64,000 nucleotides of DNA from Ceratotherium simum simum (GCF_000283155.1 NW_004454163.1:1790905-1854904); one strand, 5' to 3'; positions 1 to 11,850 are shown, numbered from the stretch's first letter. The notes: generated from the sequence alone by a model not told the origin. Numbers and translations are program-made.

Positions 1-1247
1 GTTGCAAGTAAGAAACAATCTCTGAGTATATACTTGAAGACCATGCCAATATTCACTCATTGTCAAAATTTCCCCTGAGATTTAGCATCCATTTGTGATT
101 TTACTGGAACCAGTCTTTAATTGGTGACAATCTTTAAGATGTTGGCAGAATGATGATCTTACAGTTCTAATACTCCCTCTACACTTACCAGTTTCCACCA
201 AGCAGCATTCTATAAACAAGAGGCTTTCCTTTGGCCTATTCTTTTTATTCATGTAGTCAAGACATTTTTTTTATGTCTTTATGTATGTATGTATGTGTGT
301 GTGTATTATTGGACCATGGGATCTCCTTCAAGCTGGCTTGTATGACTTTATGATATAAACCTATTATTATTTTTTTAACCCTTCCTTAAATTATAGCAAA
401 ACAAGGTATTCAAGACTCATCTTACACCTACCTTGCCCAGCCCTGAAATTAACAATTTATCCAAGGAGCTCTGGGTTTTTTTAATGGAGAATGATGTCAA
501 AGACCAACTTCCAGGCAATAGCCATGTTCATTGCTACTGAAGTTTCTTTGCTTCTTGATCCTTTCAGCAGATATAAGTAGAGAATACATGCTTGTACATA
601 CATATATACATACCTTTATTCATATACATATACATACATGCCTACAAATGTAACAATGAGGATGTGTATATATGTATATATGTTGGTATATATCTGATAT
701 ATATATATATATATCAGAAATAATTATTTTACAAAGACAATTCTAATTACAATTGCAACTGAAGATTCAGTGTTCTTTCTTGCCTTTCTCTACTCCCTAT
801 TTGTATTTCCCTTCTTCTATGGTGCAAATCCTGGCTCCTAATAACAGAAATGTACTTATTCATTTTCTTTGTTCCTTAACACATCTACAATAGTTTTAGA
901 ATTGCTTTAACCATACCACTACAAATAAATAAGCACACTAAAGAGAATTCAGGTTTCTTTGCAGTTCTCTTCCATCCCTAAAGCTTCTTAGGAGTTTGGG
1001 AGTATAGTCAAATACAATGTTCTGTTTTCCTTTGTGCTTCTCACAATGGGAATGAAACTAGATAGACTTTATCTTATTTTGTAATATGACAAAAAGAATC
1101 TGCTCCATGATTCCTCTTTTCATTTTACTTGGAAAAACATCTTATTTCTTTAATCTTTTTTTAATACATTCCAAGTTTCAAATCTTTAATTATTTAATTT
1201 TTTTTTGTTTGGATTCTTTACCTTTTTCATGTAGTAGTGCACCATTA
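1..1247. other. Unassigned AT-rich DNA with short simple repeats
   Basis: No gene or repeat family recognised. It contains a TATG/TG simple repeat near 283-305 and a TA/CATA-rich tract at about 597-718. The tract ends in a perfect 26-nt AT palindrome (693-718). The 60-codon ORF at 1086-1268 is low-complexity F/L/S translation of T-rich DNA and is not credible as a gene. Confidence 0.6.
693..718. repeat. Perfect AT palindrome within a TA repeat
   Basis: The tract TCTGATAT...ATATCAGA is a perfect 26-nt self-complementary sequence made of a TA microsatellite capped by TCTGA/TCAGA. It could extrude as a small cruciform and is likely to vary in length between individuals. Confidence 0.8.
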
Positions 1248-1733
1248 CGGATCTCCCTTGACTTATGATGGGGTTAATCTTGATAAACCCACTGTAAGTT
1301 GAAAATGCATTTAATACACCTAACCTTCTGAACATCATAGCTTAGCCTGGCCTACCTTAAACATGCTCAGAACACTTACATTAGCCTGCAGTTGGGCAAA
1401 ATCAACAAACTGAAAGCCTATTTTATAATAAAGTATTGAATATCTCATGTAATTTATTGAATACTGTACTGAAAGTGAAAAACAGTGGTTATATGGTACA
1501 GAATGGTTGTAAGTGTATTGGTTGTTTACCCTCGTGATCATGTGTCTGACTGGGAGTTGTAGTTCACTGCCACTGTCCAGAATCACCAGAGAATATCATA
1601 CCACATATCGCTAGCTGGGAAAAGATCAAAATTCAAAATTTGAAGTAGAGTTTCTACTGAATACATATTGCTTTCACACCATCGTAAAGTCGAAAAATTG
1701 TGAGTCAAACCATCATGAATCAGGGACCATCTG
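1248..1733. mobile_element. Tigger-type non-autonomous DNA transposon (MITE)
   Basis: The element is 486 bp with imperfect terminal inverted repeats. The left end reads CGGATCTCCCTTGACTTATG and the complement of the right end begins CAGATGGTCCCTGATTCATG. Both ends are flanked by TA (1246-1247 and 1734-1735), the target duplication of Tc1/mariner-pogo (Tigger) transposons. The interior 'ATTGAATATCTCATG' and 'ATCATAGCTTAGCCTGGCC' blocks match what I remember of the Tigger5/Tigger7 group, but the subfamily is from memory. No transposase is encoded; the 83-codon minus-strand ORF at 1335-1586 lies wholly inside the element and is fortuitous. Confidence 0.82.
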
Positions 1734-1735
1734 TA

Positions 1736-3124
1736 TGTGTCACTTATAGCTAAAATAAAAGCATAACATTTAATCTTCCATTCAACATAAATTTACACAA
1801 CTGCGTTTATTCACAGGGACTATTGGATAGTTAATTTAAATGCTTTAGTTCATAAGTTTAGGTTATCACCTAAAGGACCTCTGACTTTCAAATTACCACG
1901 GCAATCATATAATCTTTTACCGTGCTATCCTTCCCTCTTGTGTCCTAGTCTTTCTTAAAATTGACCTGTTGATTTCAAGTTCAATTTGAACATTGTTTTT
2001 ATTTTCAGTTTGGTTGCAATTGGTTAGAATAGAAGAATAAAAGCTCTTCAGATGGATGCAATCACAAAATCTAGAAAAGTGCACTTAGGCGGACTTGATG
2101 AATGTTGAAGGAAAAGCGTAGAGAAAAGGACCATTTAATCTACCAGGGAAGTACCATAAGCCTCATTTTAACTTGCTCCCCACATACCCATCCAATCTTT
2201 CCACTACACCTTGATTACTAGAATAAAAATTGTGGATGAAAAGCACCTTAATGTTGATCTGAGTCCATGTAGCTTACATAAGAGAAGCTTCGTAAGCATG
2301 AACTGAGTTATAAGTGTGAGATGTGAAAAGGCTTTCAGTTAGGGCTAACTTCATGGGCTTTTGACTGACCCATGAAGTCTCACAGGGTCTTGTGTTTAGA
2401 AGGATCCTGCACTTGGTTTAATACTATGCTCTTGCTATCTTGAAATTTTTAATTTTTGAATAACGGGGTCCTATATTCTCATTTTGCACTAAACCATGCA
2501 AATTATGTTGCCAGTCCTGCCTTCAGTGATAATAAATGTTGTTGAATATTAGAACAGCTTTCTGCATATTATAGGTGTTTGATCTATGGATTACAATTGG
2601 TGAGCAACTTGAGTAGCCAAAAGGAAGAGGAGGAAGCAGAAGCCCTCTGCTCTGTCTGAACTGATGAAGTCTGGCATCCTCTCTATCTATGGTGCTTTGT
2701 TGGGTTGAAAAATAATTTCTATAGTAATAGTCCCTTCACTGTACTGAACTGTGCTACTCTGTACTTTTCCACTCACATTTTAATTCTTTGTTTTCTTCTT
2801 TATTATTTTTATAATTAAATATTTTAAAATTAGATGAGCACAGAGGTTTAAGATAATCATATAACTCACCAGAATATATTGCCAGATTTAGCAAATTTTA
2901 GCATGTGCCATTATTTGCTTCAGACTTTTCTTAGGAAATTAAATATAACAGTTATAGATAAAGCCACATCTTTTAATCCTCCCAGAGTCCCCCCACTCCA
3001 TTCTTTATGAATATTCACTATACTGAGTTTGTTTTGGATCTTTATTTTCCATTTTGTATACTTTATTTAAATGTATTTATACATTTATAACAAGTAATTT
3101 TGTTGTATGTTGTTGTTTTGTGTG
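1736..3124. other. Unassigned DNA with one unnamed repeat-like segment
   Basis: No gene found. The segment 2390-2530 (AGGATCCTGCACTTGG through GTTGCCAGTCCTGCC) resembles a widely dispersed old mammalian repeat that I cannot name. The remainder has no ORF above background and no recognised repeat. Confidence 0.4.
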
Positions 3125-3345
3125 CTTGCCTCTCACTGGAAGTTTTATTCAGTGGCAGCCATCTTCTCATCCTCCTAGATGTTGGTTAGGTCAAGTCTGA
3201 TGGCGTTCAGGTGTGCCACCTGCTTAGTGACTGCACCATCCAGAATACCTGGCCTCCAAGGTTATCAGTAGGAATGAAAGCAATCAGGGGACATATTGAC
3301 CAGAAGGGTCATGCATCACTTCCACTTCCTTAAGGCACATTTTTG
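3125..3345 (-). pseudogene. Possible processed-pseudogene trace (unidentified)
   Basis: Read on the minus strand, a coding-like stretch ends in a stop codon that overlaps an AATAAA signal (CTGAATAAAACTTCC). An A/C-rich run follows (about 3085-3122 on the plus strand, reverse-complemented) that could be a decayed poly(A) tail. The frame is broken by several stops. Fragments such as VTKQVAHLNAIRLDLTNI are readable, but I could not assign a parent gene. It could equally be an old repeat. Confidence 0.3.
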
Positions 3346-3419
3346 CTAATAGTTGGCCTAAACACTACTTTTAAATATTATCTTAATACTTGCTTTCATT
3401 AATATTACCAACATCTTTC

Positions 3420-3800
3420 CTTATATTTGCACTCATCATTGCTTTGTTGAATTCTGAATTCCTCCTTCTGAGATCTCTTTATTTTGTTGTTCAATTATTT
3501 CCTTAAAAAATATTTACTGAGAGGTCTCTGGGTGATAAATGTTCTATGTTTTCATGTGTTTCGCTATTTTATTTCTTTCTTTCTCTTGAGTAATATTTTA
3601 TCTGAACATATAATTTCACATTTCATAGATAATGTTTGTCAATTATTATTCCACATTGAGTGGAATATATTTAATCCGTGATGGTCTGCAAGCATCACAT
3701 TTCTGGAAACCTCTGCCTTCTTTTGATTCTAAACCGAGTGCTCTTGTATTATTTTCAATTTCTGCTCCTACAAAGATGATTATTTTGGTTTTCATTTAAG
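3420..3800 (-). mobile_element. Old L1M 3'-end fragment, antisense (probable)
   Basis: The order of short blocks (TTTACTGAGAGGTCTCTGGGTGATAAATG and then T-rich sequence, described here by position) resembles the antisense 3' UTR of old L1M elements, as does the better-preserved 4200-4975 segment. It is strongly diverged and the boundaries are approximate. Confidence 0.4.
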
Positions 3801-3845
3801 TTTTGTTTGTTTTCTTTTTAAAAGTATTTTTCTTCTGCCTTTAAG

Positions 3846-4032
3846 AGCTCATGTGACTAGATTTGGCCAAACTGAATAATCAAGGACAACCTCTTCATTT
3901 TAAAGTCAGTTGATTAGCAACCTTAATTCCATCTGCAACTTTAAGTCCCCTGTGGCACAGAGGGTAACATTCGCAAATTCTAGGGGTTAAGAAATGGACA
4001 TCCTTTGAGACCATTATTCTGCCTACCACAAC
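3846..4032 (-). mobile_element. MLT1-type LTR fragment, antisense
   Basis: The block from CTCATGTGACTAGATTTGGCC to CATTATTCTGCCTACCACA is the reverse complement of the 5' part of an MLT1-like (ERVL-MaLR) LTR, whose sense start reads TGTGGTAGGCAGAATAATGG. The same terminal motif recurs at the end of the second MLT1 piece at 8032. The LTR is truncated and no internal retroviral sequence is present. Confidence 0.7.
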
Positions 4033-4199
4033 ACCCTAAAGGAGTAGAATGAACAGTCCCTGGAGCTCACACAGGGATTGTGTTCACAGGAAATAGTTTA
4101 TGTTCCCATCAACCTTGTAATTCCCAGGGAGTGTTTTGTGTATTCATAAAGTGATCACCACAGTAGTGGGCAAACTTTACCCTAAACTAAAACCTGCTC

Positions 4200-4975
4200 T
4201 GGTTTCACCTAATTGAAATGATCACTCTTTTTAATTTTATCCAATCTGATGCATCTGTTTTACTCTGGTTTTGACTATTTTCTCATTTTGTATATTTACC
4301 CAGATTATGATTTTTGCTACTTTTTATTCCTTCCTGAAGAATCAGGTTTTTATCTTGCCTCATTTCATTTAACTTGAAGAACTTTCTCAAACTTTTCTTC
4401 TAGTTAATGTTTGCTGGCAACAAATTATCTGTGTTTCTTTTGATCTGAAAATGCTTTTATGTAATCTTCACTCTTGAAGGCTGGTTTTATTAGATATAGA
4501 ATTCTGAAGTCACAAATTTTATTTCCTCTTTCAGAATTTTAAATATGTTGGTCCATTGTCTTCTGGCCTGTATTGTTTTTGATGAGAATTCAGAGGGTAT
4601 TTTGAATAATCTACACCTATTTATAACAGGCCATTTCCTTCAGTAGTTTTCAAGATATTCTCTTTACCTTTGTCTGTTCAGCAGTATGACTTTGAAGAGC
4701 TCAGGTATGGTTTTCTTTGTATTTATTCTATTTAGTGTTCTCTGAGCTTCTTAAAATATAAATTTATGTCTTTCACCAAATTAGAGAAGTTTAGGGTATT
4801 TTTGTCTTCAAAGATTTTATTTTTTGGATTCATTTTCTCTCTGCTCTCATTCTGGGGATCTAATTACATTTATGTTAGACCATTTGATAAACATGTCCCT
4901 GAGGCTTTGTATGTGTTTTCTATCCTTTTTCTCTCTGTGTTTCTTAGTGGAAATTTCTAATACATTACCTTGAAG
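4200..4975 (-). mobile_element. Old L1M 3' UTR, antisense
   Basis: The order of motifs (GATATAGAATTCTG, CATTGTCTTCTGGCC, GTGTTCTCTGAGCTTCTT, ATTACATTTATGTTAGACC) is that of the reverse-complemented 3' UTR of old mammalian L1M elements. It parallels 32110-32560 of this window. The 64-codon ORF at 4766-4960 is a by-product. The element resumes at 8040 after the MLT1/L1 insertion. Confidence 0.7.
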
Positions 4976-4984
4976 TTCACTATT

Positions 4985-5300
4985 TGTTGTCATCTCTATT
5001 TGCTGTTAAATGGGTCTCACTGGGCTAAAATCAAGATGTTAGCAGGGTTGAGTTCCTTTCAAGAGAAACTAGAGGATAATCTGTTCTTATACCTTTTTCA
5101 GATTCTATAGATTACCCACATGTCTTGGTTCTTGGCCCATTTCTTTATCTTCAAAGGCAAAAAATTCACATTTTTGTAACCCCATTTCTGTTATAATTTT
5201 CTCTTTGACAAAAGCTTAGAAAAAGTCTTGGATTTTACGGACTCATGTGATTAGATTAGGATTACCCAATAATACAGTATAATTTCCTCAATTCAAGGTC
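4985..5300 (-). mobile_element. MLT1-type LTR, antisense, left half of a split copy
   Basis: GGGTCTCACTGGGCTAAAAT through CTCAATTCAAGGTCCTTAA is the reverse complement of the 3' and central part of an MLT1-like LTR. It breaks off at 'AAGGTCCTTAACTT', where the consensus should continue to 'AATCACATCTGCAAAG'. The missing continuation appears 2.6 kb away at 7925, so the LTR was split by the L1 between them. Confidence 0.75.
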
Positions 5301-5888
5301 CTTAACTTTTTTAATTAATTTTTTTATTGAGGTAACATTGGTTTATGAGGTAATATAAATTTCAGGTGTACATCATTATATTTTGACTTCTGTATAGACT
5401 ACATTGTATTCACCACCAAAAGTCTAGTTGCCATCTGTCACAGTATACCTGTATCCTTTTACACCTTTCACCCTTCCTCCGCCCCCTTCCTCTCTGGTAA
5501 CCACCAATCTGTTTGCCATATCTATGTGTTTGTTTGTTTTTGTTGTTTTTTTATTGTCCACATATGAGTAAAATCATACAGTATTTGGCTTTCTCCATCT
5601 GACTTATTTCACTTAGCATAATACCCTCAAAGTCCATCTGTGTTGTGGCAAATGGCACAATTTTGTCTTTTTTATGGCTGAGTAGTATTCCATTGTATTT
5701 ATATACCACATCTTCTTTATCCATTCATCTGTTGATGGGCACTTAGGTTGTTTCCAAGTCTTGGCAATTGTGAATAATGCTACAGTGAACATAGGGGTGT
5801 GTAGTATCTTTTTGAATTAGTATTTTTGTGTTCTTTGGATAAATACCCAGAAGTGGAATGGCTCCATCATCATATGGTAGTTCTATTT

Positions 5889-7860
5889 TTAATTTTTTGA
5901 GCAATTTCTATACTGTTTTCCATAGAGGTCACACCAGTTTACATTCCCACCAGCGTGTACAAGAGTTCTCTTTTCCTCACATTCTCTCCAACACTTATTA
6001 TTTCTTGTCTTTTTAATTATAGCCATTCTGATGGGCATGAGGTAATATCTCATTTTGGTTTTGATTTGCATTTCCCTAATAATTAGTGACGTTGAACATC
6101 TTTTCATATGCCTGTTGGCCATCTGTATATTTCTTTTGGAAAAATGTCTGTTCAGGTCCTCTGCCCATTTTTTAATTGTGTTGTTTGGTATTTTTTGTTG
6201 AGTTGTATGAGATCTTTATATATTTGGATATTAACCCCTTATCAGATATATGGTTTGTAAATATTTTCGCCCAGTTGGTAGGTAGTCTTTTCATTTGTTG
6301 ATGGTTTCTTTTGCTATACAGAAGCTTTTTAGTTTGATGTAGTCCCATTTGTTTATTTTTTCTTTTGTTTCCCTTGCCTGAGGAGACATATTCAAAAAGA
6401 TACTGCTAAGACCAATGTCTATGTTTTCTTCTAGGAGTTTTGTGGTTTCAGGTTTTACATTCAACTCTTTAATCCATTTTGAGTTAATTTTTGTGTATGG
6501 TGTAAGATAATGGTCTACTTTCATTCTTTTGCATGTGGTGTCCAGTTTTCCCAACACCGTTTATTAAAGAGACTTTCCTTTCTCTAATGTATGGCTCCTT
6601 TGTCAAAAATTAGCTGTCCAAATATGTGTGGGTTTATTTCTGGGCTCTCAATTCTGTTCCATTGATATGTGTGCCTGTTTTTCTGCCAATGCCATATTGT
6701 TTTGATTACTACAGCTTTTTAGTATACTTTGAAATCAGAAAGTGTGATGCCTCTAGCTTTGTTCTTTTTTCTGGGGATTGCTTTGGCAATTCAAGGTCTT
6801 TTGTTGTTCCATATAAATTTTAGGATTCTTTGTTCTAGTTCTGTGAAAAATGTTGTTGGGACTTTGATAGGGCTTACATTGAATCTGTAGATTGCTTTGG
6901 GTAGTAGGGACATTTTTACTATGTTAATTCTTCCAATCCATGAACACGGAATACCTTTCCATTCCTTTATGATTTCTTTCAAAAATATTTTATAATTTCA
7001 GTGTACAGGTTTTTCACCTCCTTGGTTAAATTTTTTCCTAGGTATTTTATTCTTTTTGTTGCACTGGTAAATAGGATTGTATTCTTTTTCTCTTTCTGCT
7101 ATTTTGTTTTTACTGTATAGAAATGCAGTTGATTTTTGTATGTTGCTTCGTACCCAGCAACTCTACTGTATTCGTTTATTATTTCTGACGTTTTTTGGTG
7201 GATGCTTTGGAGTTCTCTCTATATAAAATCATGTCATCTGTAAATAGTGACAGTTTTACTTCTTCCTTTCCAATTCGTATGCTTTTTCTTTCCTTTTTTT
7301 TTTTTAAAATGCATTCTGAAAAACAAGTTGTGGATTAAATGTAGCACTTGTGCAGAGTGTAAATTTTTTTTTTTTTTTTTTTGTTTGTTTGCGTGATTGC
7401 TCTGGCTAGGACTTCTAATACTATGTGGAATAAGAGTGGCAAAAGTGGGCATCATTGTCATTGTTCCTCTTCTTAGAGGGATAGCTTTCAGTTTTTCACT
7501 CTTGAGTGTGATATTTGCTCTGGGTTTGTCATATATGGCCTTTATTTTGTTGAAGTACTTTCCTTCTATACCAATCTTATTGAGAGTTTTTAGCGTAAAT
7601 GGATACTGAATCTTGATGAATGCTTTCTCTGCATGTATTGAGACGATCATGTGATTTCTATACTTCGTTTTGTTAATGTGGTGTATCACATTGATTGATT
7701 TGCAAATGTTGAACCATCCTTGCATCCCTGGAATAAATCCCACTTGATCGTGGTCTATGATCCTTTTAATGTGTTGTTGTGTTTGATTTGCTAATATTTG
7801 GTTGAGGACTTTTGCATCTATGTTCTTCGGTGATATTGGCCTGTAATTTTCTTTTTTTTG
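5889..7860 (-). pseudogene. L1 ORF2 remnant (reverse transcriptase to C-terminus), broken
   Basis: Minus-strand translations in several frames give typical L1 ORF2 blocks: the RT start ([20 protein letters not shown], coding around 7680-7740), [20 protein letters not shown] (about 6900-6970), and the linker downstream of RT (about 6291-6557). RT function is lost. In the SIDAEKAFD motif the aspartates are replaced (here [10 protein letters not shown]), and the FADD block is destroyed by the 7294-7386 insert and frameshifts. The endonuclease domain and ORF1 are absent through 5' truncation. It makes no protein. Confidence 0.85.
7294..7386. repeat. Foreign insert flanked by T tracts within the L1
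   Basis: L1 sequence stops after CGTATGCTTTTTCTTTCC and resumes at GCGTGATTGCTCTGGCTAGG. Between them are about 90 bases with a T run on each side (about 7297-7306 and 7364-7382) and a unique core, GCATTCTGAAAAACAAGTTG onward. The core is not part of L1. Read on the minus strand it ends in an A-rich run, as a short retroposed transcript would. Its origin was not recognised. Confidence 0.5.
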
Positions 7861-7924
7861 TGTTGTCCTTGTCTGGTTTTGGTATCAGGGTAATGTTGGC
7901 TTTATAAAATGAGTTAGAAATGTC

Positions 7925-8032
7925 ATATTTACAAAGTCTCTCTTGCCATGTAAGGTAACATATTCACCGGTTCTGGGTATTAAGACTCAGACTTCTTTCA
8001 AGGAGAGGAAATGGCATTATTCTGCCTACCAC
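7925..8032 (-). mobile_element. MLT1-type LTR, antisense, right half of the split copy
   Basis: ACAAAGTCTCTCTTGCCATG through ATTATTCTGCCTACCACAAC continues the MLT1 LTR left at 5300. Removing the intervening L1 restores a contiguous LTR order. Confidence 0.75.
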
Positions 8033-8039
8033 AACTAGT

Positions 8040-8935
8040 CCAGTATTTTTTTGTAATTTCAGATGTTTTAATTTTTAGTATGAAAATTTCCAATTAGTTC
8101 AACTTTATAGTTTCTATTTCTCTGCAGAAATTTCCTATCCTTTTGTTCATCATGATCATGCTTTACCACACTAGTCATAGTTAAGACAGCTGCTTTAAAA
8201 TTCTTTTCTGTTAAGAATTCTCATCATCAATCTCTGTTATTTGAATTTTCTTTTGAGGATATTACTTCATATGACTAGAAATGTGGATTGCATCACCCAC
8301 ATTGTGATGGATATATCGTGGAAATACTGGATTCTGTTTTACTCTTCCAGGGAGTGTAGTTTCTTTTTGTTTAGCAGGACTCAAATTACATTGGGCTGTA
8401 GCTGATATTTTGTTTCAGTTTTTGTAGTTTTGATTCACTTGCTTGTTATTTGCTAAGTGAATACATGTTTCAGGATTTAGCCAGATACCTAGATGTTTGG
8501 CAGAGTGTATACAGAGATTTGATGTTCACTATCTTTGTCTATCTATTATTATATAAATAAATATATAATATTCATTATATAAATAACAATATGATATAAG
8601 TAATATTATTATATATATTTGAATATCATATAGATAATATATATTATTATTTTTCAATTTATTAGTGACTGTGATAGTCACAAATTCCATCTCTTACTTC
8701 TTTGGGACAGAAGGATTGCAGATTTCCTACCAAAGTTTTGGCCATAGCAAACAGCAATGACTGTGGGCTATTCTCTGGCTAAAAGACAGATAAAATGGAA
8801 ATCTCTATCAGTGCAGAATCTGCCTGCTTTATTTCCTTCTCCAGTGCCTTCAGGTAGGTCTTTGTGTTTTTGCATTTCATTTAGATTTTGTAGTTCTTAG
8901 CTGTGTCTCATCTTTCCTGTAAGAGCATCCTTTGG
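8040..8935 (-). mobile_element. Old L1M 3' UTR, antisense, continuation
   Basis: CAGCTGCTTTAAAATTC, GAATTCTCATCATCAATCTC and GATTCTGTTTTACTC are blocks of the antisense L1M 3' UTR. They follow in order from the segment ending at 4975. An AT-rich low-complexity stretch (8545-8660) interrupts it. The right edge is approximate. Confidence 0.6.
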
Positions 8936-8964
8936 CCAACCAGAAGCAGAACTCCCATATCTTT

Positions 8965-10490
8965 ATGTATCTTTGATCAACTTTATTAATGTATAATTTA
9001 CGTACAATAAGCCACAATCATTTCAAGTGTATGATTCAATGCCATTTGACAGATCTATGCACCCATACACCCCACTGCTGCAACCAAGATACAGAACGTT
9101 TCCATCAACCTCAGAAGTTTTCCCATTCTTCACTGGATTGCATCCTTATCTCTATACCCATCTTAAAGCAAACACTGATCTTCCTGCTGTCAGTGGAGTT
9201 CAGTTTTCATTTACTGGGATTTTCTATTTCTAGTATTTATTTATTCATTTATTTATTTGTTGTTTTGAGTTTGTTTTCTTGCATTTAGTAAAACGATTTT
9301 TGTTCATATGTGTTGTTTTCTGTGTAGTATTCATTTTTATTGCTGAGTAACATTCCATTGTAATCTGTACTTCATTTGTTTATCCATGCATCTATTGATG
9401 TTTATTTGAATTGTTTCCAGTTTTAGGCTACTATGAATAAATTTATCATCACCACGTGCATATGAGTCTTTATTGGGCATAGGTTTTATTTCTCTAAAAT
9501 ATTTATAAATGGAATATACAGACTCTAAAATAGGTGTGTAGTTGTATTTTGTAAAACCTTGAAAGTTTTTCAAAATGGTTGCACCATTTTGCATTCCTAT
9601 CTGCAGTTATGAGAGTCCTGTTCCAACACATCCTCAACATTTGTTATGATCAGATTTTTTAATGTTAGTTATTCTAATGGTTGCATAGTGGTATCTCATT
9701 GAGATTTTAATTTCCAATTCAATAATGATTAACCACATTGAGCATTTTTTATATGTCTACTGGTTATTTGTATATTTTCTGCTCAAATGTTTTTGTCATT
9801 TTTAGTTGAGTAGGTTATCTTCTTATTAATAGGTTGTGAATTTTCTTTTATTATTTAATATTATATATTATATAAAAATGACACACACATATCATTTTTC
9901 CCCATTCTGTAGCTTGTATTTCACTTTCTTAATGATGTCTTTCAAAGACCAATATTGTTCTTGAAGTTTTTATAAAGTTCAATGTTGCATGTTTTTTCTC
10001 CTATGGTGTATGATTTTTTGTGTGTATTATAAGAAATCTGCCTACTTCAAGTTTATGAAAATTTTCTTCAGGCTATTTTGTAGTCTTAGCTCAGGTTTTT
10101 TTTTTTTTTTATGGGCATGAGTAATCATTGATATTTCCTTTTTTTAATCCATTGAGATGGCCAATCTTTCCATCGTTATTTGCTTTAAAAGTATTTCACT
10201 GTCTCTCTGTTTTGTCTCACTAGTTTTTTGAAAATTTATTGATCTTATATGTACAGTTCTATTATGAGAGTCTCTATTCTATTCCATTGAACTATAGGCC
10301 TATATTTGACCAATATTACACTGTCTTGATTACGCAGCTATGTAGTAATTCCTGGAGTCAGGTAGTATAAGACTACAACTTTCCATAGCTATACTTTCTG
10401 AAAGTGTGTTTATCTCATAATTTGTATACAGTTATATGAAAAATAATAGGGGCAATATTCATATTTGTAGCAAGTACTATTTCCTATCAC
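8965..10490 (-). mobile_element. Old L1M, 3' UTR and ORF2 remnant, antisense
   Basis: It begins with the antisense L1M end (TTTATTAATGTATAATTTACG, then the block ending GCCATTTGACAG). It runs into decayed ORF2 (GAGTAACATTCCATTG, CATCTATTGATGTTTATTTG, ATTCTAATGGTTGCATAGTGG, GATTACGCAGCTATGTAG). No open frame survives: the ORFs at 8989-9288 and 9337-9594 are fragments or chance. A T18 tract interrupts at about 10099-10116. Confidence 0.75.
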
Positions 10491-10549
10491 TTTTGTGTAC
10501 TACTATTTTTTTTTAATTTTCTTTTATCAAATATTGTGCTTAACTAGAT

Positions 10550-10765
10550 AGCAGAGCAGTGGTGGACTTGGAAAGAGGAGTGGGGTATTGGGAGGGCTAG
10601 GAGGTAAGGATTACAAGGGGGAACAAGGAAACATTTTTGAGTGATTGATGTGTTCATTATCTTGATTTCACCACTGTATACGTATGTCAAAATTTATCAA
10701 ATTATGACCTTTAAGTATGTGTGTTTCATTGAATGTCATCTGTGCCTCAATAAAGATATTAAGCA
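10550..10765 (+). mobile_element. L1 3' UTR fragment, sense
   Basis: GTGGGGTATTGGGAGGGCTA through TCATCTGTGCCTCAATAAAG matches the sense 3' end of an L1M element. The series TTGATTTCACCACTGTATAC and CAATAAAG near its end is characteristic. It abuts antisense L1M, so it is a separate insertion or an inverted piece. Confidence 0.65.
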
Positions 10766-11394
10766 ATGTGCTTATCCAGAGGCGTGAGAAAGGTATGCAA
10801 GGAGTAGATGCAGATGGCTTTACAGAAAACCTCTTTGTGCTTATAATAACTATATTGCAATTAAAAAATAATTCACCATCTTAAAGGCAAAAAATGTATT
10901 GACCTCCTTCTCAACCAAATATAATATTTTCTATATTCTGTCTTTGGATTAGTAATGTATTACATCTATCTTATATATGATTATGAAAACTAGACATTTC
11001 TGGCAGACACGATATGTTTCATCTAATCTGGCAGAGTGTTTGAACCATACTGCTGAAACAAAGTTATTATATATTCCTGACTTAAAATTTAATTATCAGT
11101 GTTGTTGATTCCTGAGTTGTGTTTGACTCACCTTTGCCTTCAGATTTCTTATTTAATTGAGGTAAGCATAGAACTCCTTGAGTATTTGGAGTGGCAGCAA
11201 TTAGAAAGAAACAGTTTAATGGAGACAAAGTAAAGAAAATAAATATAAGAGAAAAATGTTTCTTACGGATGTTTTTAAGTATTTTTTTTAATGTTGAGGA
11301 ATATGGTTAATAGATGCATATTTCTAGTTGAAGAGGGGGTGAGGAAAAGGGAATCTCATAAACTTAGTTACTAGGTATATCAATCAGGCTTCCA
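10766..11394. other. Unassigned DNA
   Basis: AT-rich, no ORF above background and no repeat family recognised. Confidence 0.5.
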
Positions 11395-11850
11395 TCTTCT
11401 CCTACTTCTCTCTTGCTCAGTTTTCTCCAGCCACAGATACCCTCTATTTTTCTTTGAACATGCCAAGCTCATCCTTCCACCAGGAAATCTCTGATGTCAA
11501 ATAGTTTGTCTCAATCCTTATATTCCACTAGTTCTCAGCTAAAAATGTCAAATGTAACTGCCTCCAGAGAGAGGCCTATTTTTAATAACTCAGTGTAACA
11601 TAACTCCCAACATTCTCTATCATATCCTTCCACTATGTTTTATTAGTGTATATCTGGAAATTATGAAATTACATCTATTAAATAAATAATTAAATATTTA
11701 TTTCCTGACACTGTCCATTACCATACCTTTTCAGTAGAATGAAAATTCCATGAAGCATGGATCTTATCCAGCTCTTTACCACTTATGTGTAGGTCCCAGA
11801 AGAGTGCCTGGTATATAGTATCCATTTAATAAATTTTGGTTAAATGGAAT
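11395..11850 (+). mobile_element. L2 LINE 3' fragment
   Basis: It shows the weak but ordered L2 3' signature: CTACTTCTCTCTTGCTCAG, a central diverged part, then ATGAAAATTCCATGAAGCATGG, AGAGTGCCTGGTATATAGTA and TTTAATAAATTTTGGTTAAATG. The consensus counterpart reads 'gtgcctggcacatagtaggtgctcaataaa'. It is ancient and heavily diverged. Confidence 0.65.

Larger units (their letters stand above)
5305..7922 (-). mobile_element. 5'-truncated L1 retrotransposon, antisense
   Basis: The 3' end lies at the left, with a T-rich run (complement of the poly(A) tail) before TTATTGAGGTAACATTGG. Decayed ORF2 follows rightwards and ends at a truncation point near 7922 just inside the RT domain. The element sits inside an MLT1 LTR, so it is younger than that LTR. 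No clean target duplication could be recognised. A foreign insert of about 90 bp interrupts it near 7294-7386. Confidence 0.9.
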
